Below, in pieces: positions 1 through 12,530 of a stretch of 64,000 bases of DNA. The translations under genes and the position numbers were made by a program. Below the pieces are notes generated by a model, which had not been told where the DNA came from, searched no databases, and saw only the letters and a program-made list of their open reading frames with translations. Position 1 is the first letter of the stretch. Each line of letters opens with the position of its first letter. Origin of the DNA: Ulota crispa (taxonomy: Eukaryota; Streptophyta; Bryopsida; Orthotrichales; Orthotrichaceae). Where the stretch lies: NCBI GenBank assembly GCA_963920765.1, contig OY987251.1, forward strand, positions 13,891,219 to 13,955,218, in the 5' to 3' direction.

Positions 1-464
1 AAACCTATTTTACTACCATTTTTCATTACTTAGTACACCTCAAAGCTCTATATGTTTCACAATCATTTTTCAGCTTTCATGTTTATAGATTTGGTAAAGA
101 ATCGGCTTTAACGTCATATTCAGTAAAATGGGAGATTGGGCACTTCTCAAAATAATCAAAGGAGACATAAAACTTTTTAATTTTAGGTTAGTTTGAAAGG
201 TTTTATTGCAATTTAGGTCAAGTTAACCTAAATTGCAGTAAAATCTTGTAAAATCTAAAAGGTTTTATGTCAATTCAGTTCAAATTGAATTGAATTGACA
301 TAAAATAATTTGTCGACTTTCCTTTACATTACCTCTCATTTCAATGGAAAACTCCTTATTTACTAAATATGAGGTTCTTTGTAGAAAGGAAGTAAATGAA
401 GAGCAACTATTTTTGCCCAAGCCTTTCAATAATTGTTTGAAATGTTGTATCTATTTATGCAAAT
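1..464. other. AT-rich intergenic start of window with two small hairpins
   Basis: No gene is supported here. Two small inverted repeats lie side by side at about 200-245 (arms around ttgcaatttaggt / acctaaattgca) and 264-306 (arms around ttatgtcaatt / aattgacataa). They could be a fragment of a fold-back element. Otherwise the stretch is plain AT-rich sequence. Confidence 0.5.
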
Positions 465-548
465 CATACCAACCACTTCTAAAGACATACCAACCACTTC
501 CAAAGACATACCAACCACTTCCAAAGATATACCAACCACTTCCAAAGA
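465..548. repeat. 21-bp tandem repeat, four copies
   Basis: Four consecutive 21-bp units of the form cataccaaccacttccaaag lie at 465, 486, 507 and 528, with one or two changes between units. A degenerate fifth start (catgccaag) follows. A run of about 25 A lies close downstream (about 607-633). The open frame through this array comes from the period being a multiple of three and I do not call it a gene. Confidence 0.9.
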
Positions 549-794
549 CATGCCAAGTAATAGCCAAATGCATCTTTGTGTGTAAAAAAAAGTTGAACTT
601 TCAAATGAAAAAAAAAAAAAAAAAAAAAAAAAAACCATGTCATGGACAAATGTAAATTTTACCAAAAAAAGCAATATAAATAATTTGTTTATTATCATAG
701 ATAACATTTAGATAGTATTTAAAATGATTACATTATAATATTGAGAGGTTTTGTTAATTTTTAAAAAACAATAAAATGGCACACAATTATAGAT

Positions 795-1625
795 TTAACC
801 CCTAAGGCCCAGATGTCCCCTCGGGGGACGGTTGAGATTTTGGGGATGTACCTATAGCTAATTTAGTTTTTGTGATTTTTTTTAAACTTTTATTGAAGGT
901 GGGGAATTCTAAGACCTACCAAGGAATCTAATTTTTTTATCATTCTAAAAATAGAAATCTGAAATTGGATCTTTAGATTTTATTTATATGTGGGAAGCTT
1001 AGAATCATTCAACTTCAATCAATGAGATGAAAATTATGAGATATTTTAGTATGGATCCTCTACTCTAAAATAAACTTTGAAGTCCTTTATTTTCCACAAT
1101 TTTTAATATTTGGATTAAAAAACTAAACTTAAGGAAATAGATTGTTTATCACAACATTATAACCGTTGGAATTTTCATTTTTTTATTTTAATAATTAAGT
1201 TCTTAGCAATTTAGTGATTTGACCCATTCTCTACTTCTTTTTACTTACTATTTTCCCCATGTGTTGTATAGTTCCAATTGATTTGAAAATTCTCCCACAC
1301 ATACCTAACTTGGTCTGCTACATGGAAAAAATAAACCTCAACTTTGTGTAAAGTAATTTTTTTCATGTAAGTGTCGATAAAGGCTTTTGAAATTTTTGGA
1401 TAGCACAAAAAGAAACTTTTTTTTTCACTAGATGTAAATATCTCCCTCCTCTCCATCTAGAATGACCTGATTTTTTCCCACAAGTACCTCTTCTAATATA
1501 AGGCAAGATCCTATGGTTGGATTTGCAAAACAAACTTTATTTCCTACTTTTCTACTTGTTCCCCCCAAAGTGGCAGTTAATAGTGGCTCTCACTGGAGAA
1601 AACTACTTGAGCCTTTAGGGGTTAA
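795..1625. mobile_element. TTAA-delimited non-autonomous element (piggyBac-like ends), copy 1
   Basis: TTAA at 795-798 is followed by CCCCTAAGGCCC, and the far end reads GAGCCTTTAGGGG followed by TTAA at 1622-1625. The ends are therefore inverted, begin with CCC and are flanked by the same tetranucleotide. Internal sequence (for example the aaacttttattgaaggtg stretch near 880) recurs in the elements at 9.5, 41.6 and 51.9 kb. No transposase frame is present. PiggyBac transposons use TTAA targets and CCC/GGG ends, so that superfamily is the natural guess, but it is inferred from ends only. Confidence 0.75.
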
Positions 1626-2192
1626 TTTGAAAATGTGAAAGATTGAATGGTTATCCATATAAAGTATGAAAGTTTGTTTTAGTTTAAATTTTTTACTGTG
1701 ATTAGTAATTACTTTTTTACAGTTTTAATTTCTCATTTAATAATCCAAAAGATGCAACCTTTACTAGGAGGCACCAACTTGAAAATGAGTATTGTTTTTG
1801 ATAAAATACAGCACCCATTATACCAAAAATAACACCTTTACAGTATAATTATAATAAATTAATTTACAAGGTTTTTAATTTATTTCTTGGGTCCTTTTCT
1901 CTTTTTTGTTGATACTTTGAAGGGTTCTGTTTACTTTCTTTTAGTACGTTAAAAAAGAAAAATTGAGCAATCTTATATGTATTAGAACAAGCTCCAGCGT
2001 ATTCATTAGTTTGATGAGTATTATTTTTTGAGTTCTTTATATCACTAAATGATGATTCCAAAAAAATGAAAATAAAAAAATATTTTTAAAGAACTTGAGT
2101 TGTAAATATTGAGCTTGTGCAATGGCTGAATTGTGCACACAAAAATCAAATTTAAAACTAGTGTAGTATGGATTTGTTATCATTTTGGTATT
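1626..2192. other. AT-rich intergenic region upstream of the unknown gene
   Basis: No repeat or gene is recognised. The segment should contain the promoter of the gene starting at 2193, but it is uniformly AT-rich, so no TATA element can be singled out with confidence. Confidence 0.4.
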
Positions 2193-5000
2193 ATGGCCAT
2201 TGAAGCCAAAATCATTGACGAGGTCATTGAAAAAGTTGAAAAAAACATTGAGAACAAAATTGGAAATGATTTTGATAAAAAAATTGAAGATAAAATAGAA
2301 GCTGAGAGTTCTTGCAATTCTACAATCAAACCTCAATTTAAGAAACCAAATCAATCTAAAACAAGATCATTGAGAAGAAACATTCTTGTTGTTGTAGTTA
2401 TTTTGACATTCTTATGCCTATGCTTGACAACAAAACCATATGTAAAGAAGTTTACTGACTTTTCATCCAAGGACAATATTACAAACTATAATGTTGTTAC
2501 AATCCCATTCAACATTATTTCCACAATACTTTCTTCTTGTAAAGAAATTTTTCATTTTACAAATGAGGTAATTAAAGCAAAATTACATCTTATAAGCAAT
2601 TGGTTCTATAAAGATGTTCAAAAAATCAAAAATCTTGCCATTGTTTCAACACAATCAAATTTATCAAGTTATCCTCAAGATAATGAAGATTTAGCACCTA
2701 AAACATCACAATCAAACAATGGTGAATAAGATACATATTATAACTCAAGTTTTGAATTTTTATCACATGAATTTAGCATTGTATATAATAGATTTTCAAC
2801 AATTTATTTACTAGAGAACATTGCTTCAAAGCATTAAACTTTTATTTCATTGCGCCACATCCATGTTTAGTATTCAAATGACAACAAAATTGCATCAATT
2901 ACATATTTTTAAACCATCTTTGCCACAACTTTTATGACCTTCTTTTAAAATTCAAGTGTAATTCTTGTTATGCGATTGAGTTTATGTATGATGCAAAAAA
3001 TAACAATTGCTTAGGTAATTTGATTATCAAATTTTTTCATGTGTAAATTGTGTCAATAAGATTGTGAGTAATAATTGTATCCAAATTTACTTGATGAAAT
3101 GTCAATAGGAATTTAGGTCATGTAAATTTGATACCACTAACAACATTGCAAAACTACACAAGTGAAAGATAAATCTACATATATAAGGAAAAAGCTTTTG
3201 GCATTTTGTGTTAATCAAATGATTTTTTTGCTTTTTTGATCTCTTTCTATAGCAATCAATCTTACTTTTTATTAATTAATTTCAATATTGAATTATATAT
3301 CATTGATTGGTTTTAAATTTTTATGATGTTCTCATGAATTTTTGCCAAATAAGTTTCTAAATAAAAAGACAAGTCTTTTAAAAAGCAATGACAAAGTTTT
3401 GTAGAGACCATACGATTGGAGTTAATTGTTGATTAGATTTTATTTTTTCAAACAATATTTCTATTCTATATACATTTGCATTCATAAAAGTATATTATGT
3501 TATTTAATTGAGATCACTGATCTAAATTGGTACATAGGATGGAAAAATCCTGACCTAAATGTTGAAGAACAAGACCTAAGGAATCCATTCATGAATCTAA
3601 ATAAGATTCAAGAAAAGGGTCATGAATTGTGTATTCATGATTTATCACATGGTAATCACAAAAATGTTGACCCTAATGAACATTTGACCAAAGATTTGAG
3701 ATTCTTGGATGATTCAAAATTGAGTACAGTGGAAATTGAAAAGGTTGTAGAGAATACTATAAGAGTGAATGAAAACGTAAAGAACAATCCTGAAAAAATT
3801 AACAACTTTCTTGAGAAAGAAGTTGAACTTGAATATAAACCAAACAACTTTGATGCTTTAAGCAATGTTGAAAAATCAGAAGTTTTAAATATACATTTTG
3901 ATAATGATAGTTTAGATGATTACAGCAATTCGGACCCAAATGATTGGGACAATTTAAAAGACACGACCACAATAAGTGATACAATAAATAGTGAATGGAA
4001 TGAAAAATTTACAAATAACTCAGAAATATATTTTGATGACAACAGTCCATTTAATATAGATGAAAGCAGTAGTTACATCAATCCAAGTGATCATGATAAC
4101 GTAGAATATGGTTTGGAAGTAGAAATGCACTTGGATACAATTTCTTACAAAGATGCAGACATTAACGAAACATATAGACCAATAGAAATAGGTAATCATG
4201 CATCAATAGAAAAGACTAACGTGCCTTTGGGGAACGCTTTTTATACAAGTCAAAATTACAACAATTTGGAAGAAGACATCAATAATCACAAAGACAAAAT
4301 CACTAAAAATTACGATTTGGGTGACAATTCAAATATTTACGACACAATTAATCCCTTGATTGATTTAGAACAAATTCAGTTTGGTAACATAGAAAACAAC
4401 AGTATTTTAAATTCTAGAGTAGGCAATGAAGACAAAAATTACATAGAATTGAATGAAGAAGATGTAGTGAGTACCAAATTTAGTGAAGAAAATGAAATAG
4501 AAAATACAAATTCATTTATTGATGACAAAAATGTCCATGAACATAGTTTGCAATTAGATAAAACAAGCCAAGTCAAACCTTTAGAATATTTTAACGTAGT
4601 AAAAAATGTTTTAGAAAAAACTAGCTACTATAGTGCATATAGTCTAAAAAGTATAGAAAATAATAACCAATTGGAACTACCAAATGAAATGATACAAAAT
4701 AATGTAAATTTTGAGTCATCAACTAATAACACTGAAAACACAATTGAACCTGACAAAAAAACTTCCAAAAAAGATAACATTGAAAAATCTTTGGAAACAA
4801 TACTAAGCAATAGAGTGCAAGATATTGATGATATTAGTAAATCTCAAAATGACAATTTAGATAGTAATATGATTAACGTAGAAAATAAAATAAACAGAAC
4901 ATCTCAAGAAAGTGATTTTGAAATAGAAACGCATGATAAGAACAAACAAAAATCACTTGACATTGATAGAAAAGATGAGATTAAAGCAATTTTGGGTTAG
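2193..5000 (+). CDS. Unrecognised two-exon gene: single-pass membrane protein with a long acidic Asn/Asp/Glu-rich tail (model join 2193-2721, 3538-5000)
   Basis: I do not recognise this gene. Two long open stretches in very AT-rich DNA share the same Asn/Lys/Glu-rich composition. They join in frame if the first ends at a GT donor at 2722 and the second begins after an AG at 3536-3537 (intron 816 nt), giving about 663 residues. Seen in the product: a charged, probably helical N-terminus (residues 1-38, rich in E, K and I); a basic segment ending in SLRRN; one hydrophobic stretch at about 63-80 with a Val run; then a Ser/Asn-rich linker and some 480 acidic, low-complexity residues without cysteine clusters. 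The ATG at 2193 is chosen because it follows the nearest in-frame stops and begins a coherent charged helix. If the splice is wrong, the first exon is a complete 178-residue protein ending at 2729, and the second needs another start. A stop-free run of nearly 500 codons here is unlikely by chance. Confidence 0.5.
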
Positions 5001-5084
5001 TATTAAAATTAGAAACAAGGGTAATTCAAAGAAGTAACTAGACATACTAGTCTTGAAGTCTTTATTGAATTTGTTAAAAGTTCC

Positions 5085-5840
5085 CAGAGGTGATTGCAAG
5101 AATGACCTATACTACATCCTGTCCCTCTCACCTTCTGTGTCTTGTTTTTTGCTTGTAACTTTTGCAAAAGAAGTCATATTGACTTGTCCTTTTAGGGTAA
5201 CATGAACATGCAAGTTATTGACATTCATTGATTTTTTGGTGTTTTAAAGACTATTTTGCTATTTTTAAGCAGCCCCTAAATAGGTATCTACCTTGGCCAC
5301 TTTGGGGGTTTTTAGTACTATTTTGGGTCCAAAAAAGCTTTTCTAGGGCTATAAATTAGGGATGTTGTTTTTGGAGCATGCTTACATGCATTTATAGAAT
5401 GATTTTGCAAAATCATAAATTCCATGCCATCTACATTGTCTCAAAGTGAACATCCTATCTCCCTTCATTGACAAAATACGAAGAAATTCCTCAGCAAAGC
5501 AATTGTACCATGTGAATGTGTTTAATGGGTTCTCAAATGGCCATTTTTTATTTTATTTTATTGAATTATTTTACTAATTTCTAAAAAGCAAGAAAAAAAT
5601 TGGTTTTTTGTTGGTGATTTTGTTTTGTGCATAACTTTTAGAATAAAAATTTCCTAAGTCTAAATTTTCATAAGTATGCTATTTTAAGTGCTTTACAAAA
5701 TTTCCATATTTTATTTTATTTAGAAAAAAATATTTCAAAAGCTCATAGTACTACATAGTACTACCAGTTTTAAGGGTGTTTGAGACAAAAATGGCAAGTC
5801 ATTCTTGCAACTACCTTAGCACCCTCTCTATGTTTTTTAA
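5085..5840. mobile_element. Repeat element with inverted ends, copy 1 of 2
   Basis: The left part carries attgcaagaatgacc (about 5094) and the right end carries its inverse, ggcaagtcattcttgcaact (about 5793-5812). The right 300 bp (about 5530-5840) is matched in reverse complement by 34.93-35.22 kb, including the gtgcataacttttag and gggtgtttga stretches. No coding frame is seen. It is probably a non-autonomous DNA element; the class is not determined. Confidence 0.6.
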
Positions 5841-6380
5841 ACAAAAACCATACTTAAGAAGAATGAACAAATTTTGCATGCATTTTGTGCAAATACAAAA
5901 ACCTTGAATATTAACAATAAGAAAAACCCATCCAAATTGCCTCGTTTTGTTATGTATACCCCACAAATGCAAATATTCTCAAAAATCAAGGTGCACATAG
6001 CAATGAAATCTTTTACGGAATATGGCGTTTTTAGAATTAGAATTTCTTTTTGATGGTATACAACTAAAGATTACATACATTCAAAAATCAAATGGTCTTT
6101 CTTTAATGAATTGAGCAACGTTTTTAAAAAGTAACGGTTTTCTAAGTTTTGAAGACTTTAGTTTTTTTTAATGAAAGAAACATATCTACCCAATTATGAA
6201 ACCTTACATGGCAGTCATAATTTCAGACTATATAAAATTGCAAAACTTATTTAGAGAGGTTTTAATCATTAAGAATAGTGCAATGGTAAATACAACCATT
6301 TGTGAGAATCCTCCTGAATTCTTGAAAATGAATCAATAAGTTATGTGATTTTACAGAATAAAGAAGATCAAATTTATGAT
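5841..6380. other. AT-rich intergenic, nothing recognised
   Basis: No open frame, RNA gene or clear repeat could be identified in this stretch. Confidence 0.4.
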
Positions 6381-6818
6381 TAAATTAGGGAATTGATATG
6401 TTCACACTTAGGGTTTGAATTATGCACATTGGGGGTTAAATTTTAGATATTTAACTTCAATAAGCTGAATGGAAAGTTTGAATTCAAATTTGGATTTAGA
6501 GACCTTGATTTTGTTTAGAAGAAGGTCAAGAACCACAAAGAAAGATACAACTAAACAATACCCTCTGAAAAGCTTAGCTAGGGGCCATATTATTACTTTT
6601 ACCCTTATTTGTATAGAAATTAAGCTTTTCCACTAGGCGTTGTTCAATTGTATCCTTCTTTGTGGTTCTAAATTAAATCAAGGTCTCAAAATCCAAATCT
6701 GAATTCAAACTTTCCATTTAGCTTATTGATGGTAAATATCTAAAATTTAACCCCCAATGTGCATATATCAAACCCTAGGTGTGCACATATCAACCCGCAT
6801 ACCAATTCCCTTAAATTA
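6381..6818. mobile_element. Fold-back element with ~165-bp arms
   Basis: The sequence from about 6385 to 6545 (agggaattgatatgttcac, gggggttaaattttagatat, caagaaccacaaagaa) is repeated as its reverse complement from about 6650 to 6812 (ttctttgtggttct, atatctaaaatttaacccc, accaattccct). A spacer of about 100 nt separates the arms. Such long-armed structures are typical of fold-back MITEs. No frame is present. Confidence 0.75.
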
Positions 6819-9460
6819 TTAGCAATACCATAAATTAGCATAAGTGATTGGTAATTAAATATTTTTGAAAAAGTATGGGCATTTGCAATAATATAATTCA
6901 TGTGGAATATAAAAAAACTACCAACATAATAGAAAAATTTGAATCATAGTAGAATCTTGGGGGGGTCACTCTTTGTATGTTGGGTACCCCACGTGCGGCA
7001 AGGGGTAATTTATAGGGGGCTATTTAGTTCCTTGGGTTGAATAAAAGGGTCTCTATAATTATGTAATTTGGCCAAATGACCTATTTTAGGGCACTCTTTA
7101 ATTACTTATAAGGGCTGGGCAATTTTTTTTTTTCTAGGCTATTTTCTTTATAATTAAAAAGCATGAATTGTTAAGCAAAGTGACAAGTTAGGGTTTAATG
7201 CACCATAGTTTTATAGGTAAGGTCAAAGAAGAGAGCATGTTCTTAATCAAAGCATATAATGCAATAACTTCAAGAGTTCATAAGTAACTAAACTAAAAAT
7301 CAAAGCAAAGGAATGATCTTCATTTACATGTATGTATTATGCAAGACAATTCATATGCAACCAACAACACATGGCACCTTGTATACCACCTTGTTACACT
7401 AAGTATAGTACGAGACATAGGATACCCCACGTCTTTGGCCCCTTCATTACTTATAAAAATAATTAATATCCCATATTTTTTTACTACCTATATTATAATG
7501 AACGCAACCCTTTAATGTACCCTTTCTTAGTTGTAAGTTTGTTATAATCTTTATCTCAAATGAATAAATCCCTCCCTATATTATGCTGCACGATAAATTG
7601 AAAATGCGGTAAGTTATCCACTCGGGAGTAGAATTCATGTAAATCTCTGCTTTTTTTTTATGAGTACAAGTTTGTTTTTAAAACTGATTACATTGTATAT
7701 TTATTTGAACAAAATGAAGTGACTATTGAAACATCAAAACACCAAAGAATTCTTGATTCCATCAATTCAAGGTTTATAGACATAAGGTTTTTTTAAAGTA
7801 ACAAACACCCTCTAGCATGGATGATCAATGAACTTTTTATTATAAAATTTAATGTGCATTATTTAGAATAACATTGAAATTAGAATTCATGAAATTTTCT
7901 ACTGATATTGAACTTTACAATAAATATTCTCTGACAAAATCTTGAATTTTTATTTGATGTGATATATTTGACTAATGTATTAGGGTATTATGAAATTTTT
8001 ACTTATGTCACTTGCATTTTTGAAAATGATTATTTCCTTAATAAAAAGTACAATCTCCAATTTTCTTGTAAAATTGTGTTTACATAGTAGGTCCATAGAC
8101 ATTTTATGTGAAATATTTTGGTTTTAGAATAATCGGAATGAATTAAAATCAACATTGGGTGCATTGTGCATGTATTAATCTTTCATTTGTTTTCTATAAT
8201 TGTTTTGCTTCACACCTCAAATAGTCCACTTTTCCTCATTAGAATTATAAAAATGATTTAGTGACAATCCTACTTTTCTTTACAATACTAACAAATATGT
8301 AAATATCATAAAGATAGTGATACACAGTAGATAAAAATAACAACTTTATCAATTTGAAGATTCTAATAAGGAGTTTAAAAAAATTATCTAAAGGAATATG
8401 TATATTCTTGATCATAAAATCCTCCTAATGCTTTTTACCATGTTTTGCCAAAATTTGCTAAAAATGTCATAGTTTAAATATTTAATCCAGTTCAAGAATC
8501 AATATATTTGCATCTTTAGATTTTCTAGATTTTTGATGAAACTAGCTTATGGTACCAAAAATACATAAAATGCAAATTTAAACCACAATTTGTATAGCAG
8601 GATAATGGGTCAGAAGTGTTTTTGTGTACGTACAATCTAATTTTGAAGAAACGTTTAAATTATAATATGACTAGTTTTGCTCCTTTATTCATAGCATTAC
8701 TTTGTATTTTTGTTTTGAACATGTTTATTGTTTTAATAAAGATTTCTCAAAAACAATGAAAGCTTAGGATGAATTATGTGTTTGTATATATTTCAATGCT
8801 AATGCTGATAAAACCTGCATATACATACATGTGTGATATAATTTTGATTCTATATGAAAGTACAAGAAAAAATCTTAATGATATTCAAATTTCTCATATA
8901 CTAATTATTACCCTCATATTTATTGAGTTTTCTTTAAAACCATAAATAATTTCACATATTTTTGAAGCCTTCTTGAAAGCTTCTACATTTTTTCAAAACC
9001 CATTGTAATGTTTTAGAGGCTTCAAGAAAATTTGAAACCCTTCAATCAATTTATAGGCATTGATAAGTTAACACAAAAATTAAGATGTGTTTTGATTTTA
9101 AATTGTGAGATCAGAGCATTCACTTAAAGTTTCTTGAATATGTTTTAAACTAACACCTCACTAATTATATATTGTTTACTTTTTGTTAAACATTGTTATG
9201 TTTAGAACATTGAATTACCTTACTAGTTAAGACAACATCGACTAAAAAAGTGTTTTTTCAATTGTTGATTCAAGGCCCATTATCAATAATATTTTGACTT
9301 TTCATAAAAATCGTATAAGCCAATCACATATAGTAATGCATTCTTATGTGTACTATCTTTTTTCTCCTTGTTAGGAAAACATAGAACTTCAACAAGCATC
9401 TCAATAGTGCCTTTGTCCAATCTCCAAAGTGGAAGTTTTTGTTCATTTCTACCTCAAACA
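6819..9460. other. Gene-poor AT-rich intergenic DNA
   Basis: No credible gene was seen. A G-rich interruption at about 6958-7020 is the only compositional feature. Long open frames are absent. Confidence 0.4.
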
Positions 9461-10165
9461 TTAACCCGTAAAGGCCCATTGTCCCTTCAAGGGACAAATG
9501 GAATTTTGGGCATGTATCTATGGCTAACTACTTTGCGTGATTTTTTGAAACTTTTATTGAAGGTGAGGAATTCAAAAATTTACGTGGGAATATAAAAAAA
9601 TCTTCATTCTGACATTTATTGAAGAAGTTAAAAATGAATAACTGAAAACATGAGACCCTGGGCAGCCCAAAAACTTTTTAAAAAATTGCATTTTTTTCAA
9701 AAATAAATCTGAACTAAGTTCTTTAGACTTATATAGATGTGGGGAGCTTTGAATCATTCAATTCTAATAGATGAGATGAAAGTTATGAGAAGTTTTAGTT
9801 TGAGAGAAATCACACCTACCCGCGAACTAAAACTTCTCATGACTTTCATCTCATCTATTAGAATTGAATGATTCAAAGCTCCCCACGTCTATAAAAGTCT
9901 AAAGAACTTATTTCAGATTTTTATTTGAAAAAAACGCAATTTTAAAAAAAGTTTTTGGGCTGCCTGGAGTCTCATGTTTTCAATTATTCATTTTTAACTT
10001 CTTCAATAAATGTTGGAATGAAGATTTTTTTATATTCCCACGTAGATTTTTGAATTCCTCACCTTCAATAAAAGTTTCAGAAAATCATGCAAAGTAGTTT
10101 AGCCATAGGTACATGCCCAAAATTCCATTTGTCCCCTGAAGGGACAATGGGCCTTTAGAGGTTAA
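9461..10165. mobile_element. Near-perfect palindromic TTAA element (~340-bp arms, ~24-nt loop)
   Basis: TTAA at 9461-9464 opens the left arm (CCCGTAAAGGCCCATTGTCC) and TTAA at 10162-10165 closes the right arm with the inverse. The arms, about 9461-9800 and 9825-10165, are reverse complements with only scattered differences, and the spacer is about 9801-9824. The arm sequence matches the terminal parts of the elements at 795-1625 and 51962-52903. A transcript across it would form a very long hairpin, so it is a candidate small-RNA source. Confidence 0.85.
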
Positions 10166-11030
10166 AAGTAGGTTCAAATGTTTGCACTTGCAATTCACAA
10201 TACTGTTTATCCACTGCAAAATGTTGCAATTATAATTATTCTAGCTCTAAGTATAGAAAAACTACATAATCAATGCAAGAAGTGTCAAATATCATCATTC
10301 ATATTCAATGCAAAAAAGTTACAATCAAAATTGTTCCAAACATAACACTTAAATGTTGCATCAAGTTTCTTAATTGCAAACTTCTCAACAAATTGACAAA
10401 TCCATGACATTCAAACCCGTAAACGTCTCTCCCTACCAAAGATCATTGTAAAATTGACAATATACCAAAAGAAAGTTATTACTCTTGTACAATACTTTAA
10501 GATTGGGAGAGACCACTCTAAGCAAGCCATCCATAAAAAAAAGCACAACCATGGAATTTACCATTGACAAATACTTTGGATCTCCAAAGTTAGTGCATCA
10601 TCAACAATTGCACCAGCACTTGCCAAATTTGACATATTAAAAGTTTTTATTTGTTTTGGTAAAAACAATTAATCTTCTAGCCCCCACCCTTGCTTATCAA
10701 ATTTGCCCAAAATGAGTCAATTGATAAATCACCAAGTATAGTGGTGCTTGGCCAACATGAAGGCGGCGAGACAAGAAAAAATTTCATTGTAAGAAAACAT
10801 TCATTAAAGCCAACTTCAAGGTAAGTCGGTGCGATAAGTGAAAACGAGTAATTGAGGTGGGACATTGACATTAATCTTAACCAAATCTTTTTCTTAAAAA
10901 AGTTCATCTTAGCCAAGCACCACTGTAGAACATAGGGGATGGAACTCACTAAACTTATGATTAATAATGATTTGAAGGGCCATTACTTGATACACCAAGA
11001 TCAAGTGTGTATTTTGACAGGCTTGGAGTA
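10166..11030. other. Intergenic, nothing recognised
   Basis: There is no supported gene. The small open frames at about 10.7-10.95 kb lack any recognisable motif and are not called. Confidence 0.4.
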
Positions 11031-11039
11031 GCGTTCTTT

Positions 11040-12345
11040 TCCTTGGCAAAAATTTGCCTAAATCCTTACCTCAATTTGTAACTAGCAACCATAACACCCC
11101 CCCAAAAAGGATGAAAACGTCAAACCCCTCCTCAAGTAAGCATCAGATTTGCCATATTTTGGATAAAAGTTACTAATATTACTATATTGTACAGATGCAC
11201 ATGCGCATGTTGTTGATTCTATCCAATTTATTATTGTTAGGTGCGTGATGCTCTACCAACAAAAATACAAAAATCAAACCCTAGCTTGAAGCGCTTGTTA
11301 TGGGAAATGCTACATTATGAGCAAGGATCCGTGAGCTGTGAATAACAATTATTTTCTTAGCAAATATTTCCCTAAATCTTACCTTAGAAGGCCACTAGCC
11401 ACTAACACACCAAGAAATTTGGGTGAAAAATTGGATGAAATTGCCAAACCCCTCCTTGAGCAAGAATCTAATTGCCAGATTTTGGACGAAAGTAACTTAT
11501 ATTAGTAGTTGTTTGGATGAACTTTTGCTCATCATTCATTATTTCCAATGTTAGCCAAATTTTCCTTACCTACATGCATTTTGGGGGTGCAGGTCACTCT
11601 TACCGTGGCAAAAACAAAAAATCAAACTACGGTTGTGAACCGTTAGCCTAACTTTTTTGTCAAAATACTCAATTTCACCTATAATTGTGTACATAAGCCC
11701 TATAATTATGTATTTTAAAATTTTATGTTTTAAAAACCTACTTTTATTTAAAGTCTTTCTATTGATTTTGAGCTCAATATTGGTTCTTATTCACCCAATC
11801 TTGGCTAGCCGCTCACAAGCTCACCATTTTATGCTCATGAAATAATGTTGTCCTGCTCAATGCACAAGGAGAGCTGAAAAATAATAGAAAGTCAACTGAA
11901 CAAAATGTGAAAAAAATGGATTGAAATCTAAATCAACTGACTAAAAACTAACAATTTTTTTGAATTTTTTCTAATTGTAGTGTAAGTATATAGGCAATAT
12001 CCCATACATGCACTAAAAAAAGCCAGTTGAAGATGAAAATGTGGGATTTTTGCCAAAGAAACTCAAAAGCTCCTTGCACACTAGTCTAGGGATAATCGTC
12101 TTGGCAAAAATTTGCCTAAATCTTACCTCAAATGCTACCTGGCAACTACTACACTAGAAAAAATTAGGAAAAAAATGGATGAAGTCACCAAAGCCCTCCT
12201 CAAGTAAGCATTGCATTTGCCAAATAATGGATGAAAGATACTAATACTAGTAGATATTATGGATGAACGTGCACACATTGGTAATTTTGTGTCCAATTTT
12301 TCTTACCTGTTTGCATTGTGGTGTGTGTCGCTCTAAAATAGGAAC
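11040..12345. repeat. Three diverged direct copies of a ~200-300-bp sequence
   Basis: Copies begin near 11046, 11362 and 12104. Each runs: (gca)aaaatttgcctaaatc / cttacct / gccaaaccctcct-type stretch / gattttggatgaaagt / ttcttacct. Each is followed by a g-rich gtgctct segment and an 'aaaaatcaaac' segment. Direct orientation and uneven spacing suggest old duplication of a repeat of unknown class. No frame is conserved between the copies. Confidence 0.6.
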
Positions 12346-12412
12346 ATTGCTTAGGTGTCCCCATCCCCAAGACCTACTCATGTCAATGACTGACAATCCA
12401 AAAAAATTAGTT

Positions 12413-12530
12413 TTGGGTGACAAAGTGATGGTTTTGGTTGATTAAGTGATGGTTTTGGTTGATTAAGTGATGGTTTTGGGTGATTAAGTGATGGTTTTGG
12501 TTGATTAAGTGATGGTTTTGGGTGATTGAC
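12413..12530. repeat. 21-bp tandem repeat, five copies
   Basis: Five units of taagtgatggttttggttga (T or G at the third-last variable base) run head to tail. It is a minisatellite with the same unit length as, but a different sequence from, the array at 465. Confidence 0.9.

Noticed and set aside
344..655. 103-codon frame on the plus strand
   Set aside because: It is kept open by a 21-bp tandem repeat and ends in lysines encoded by a poly(A) run; no coding evidence.
3656..4810. Minus-strand frames inside the Asn/Asp-rich exon
   Set aside because: They are shadows of the long plus-strand frame and share its low complexity.
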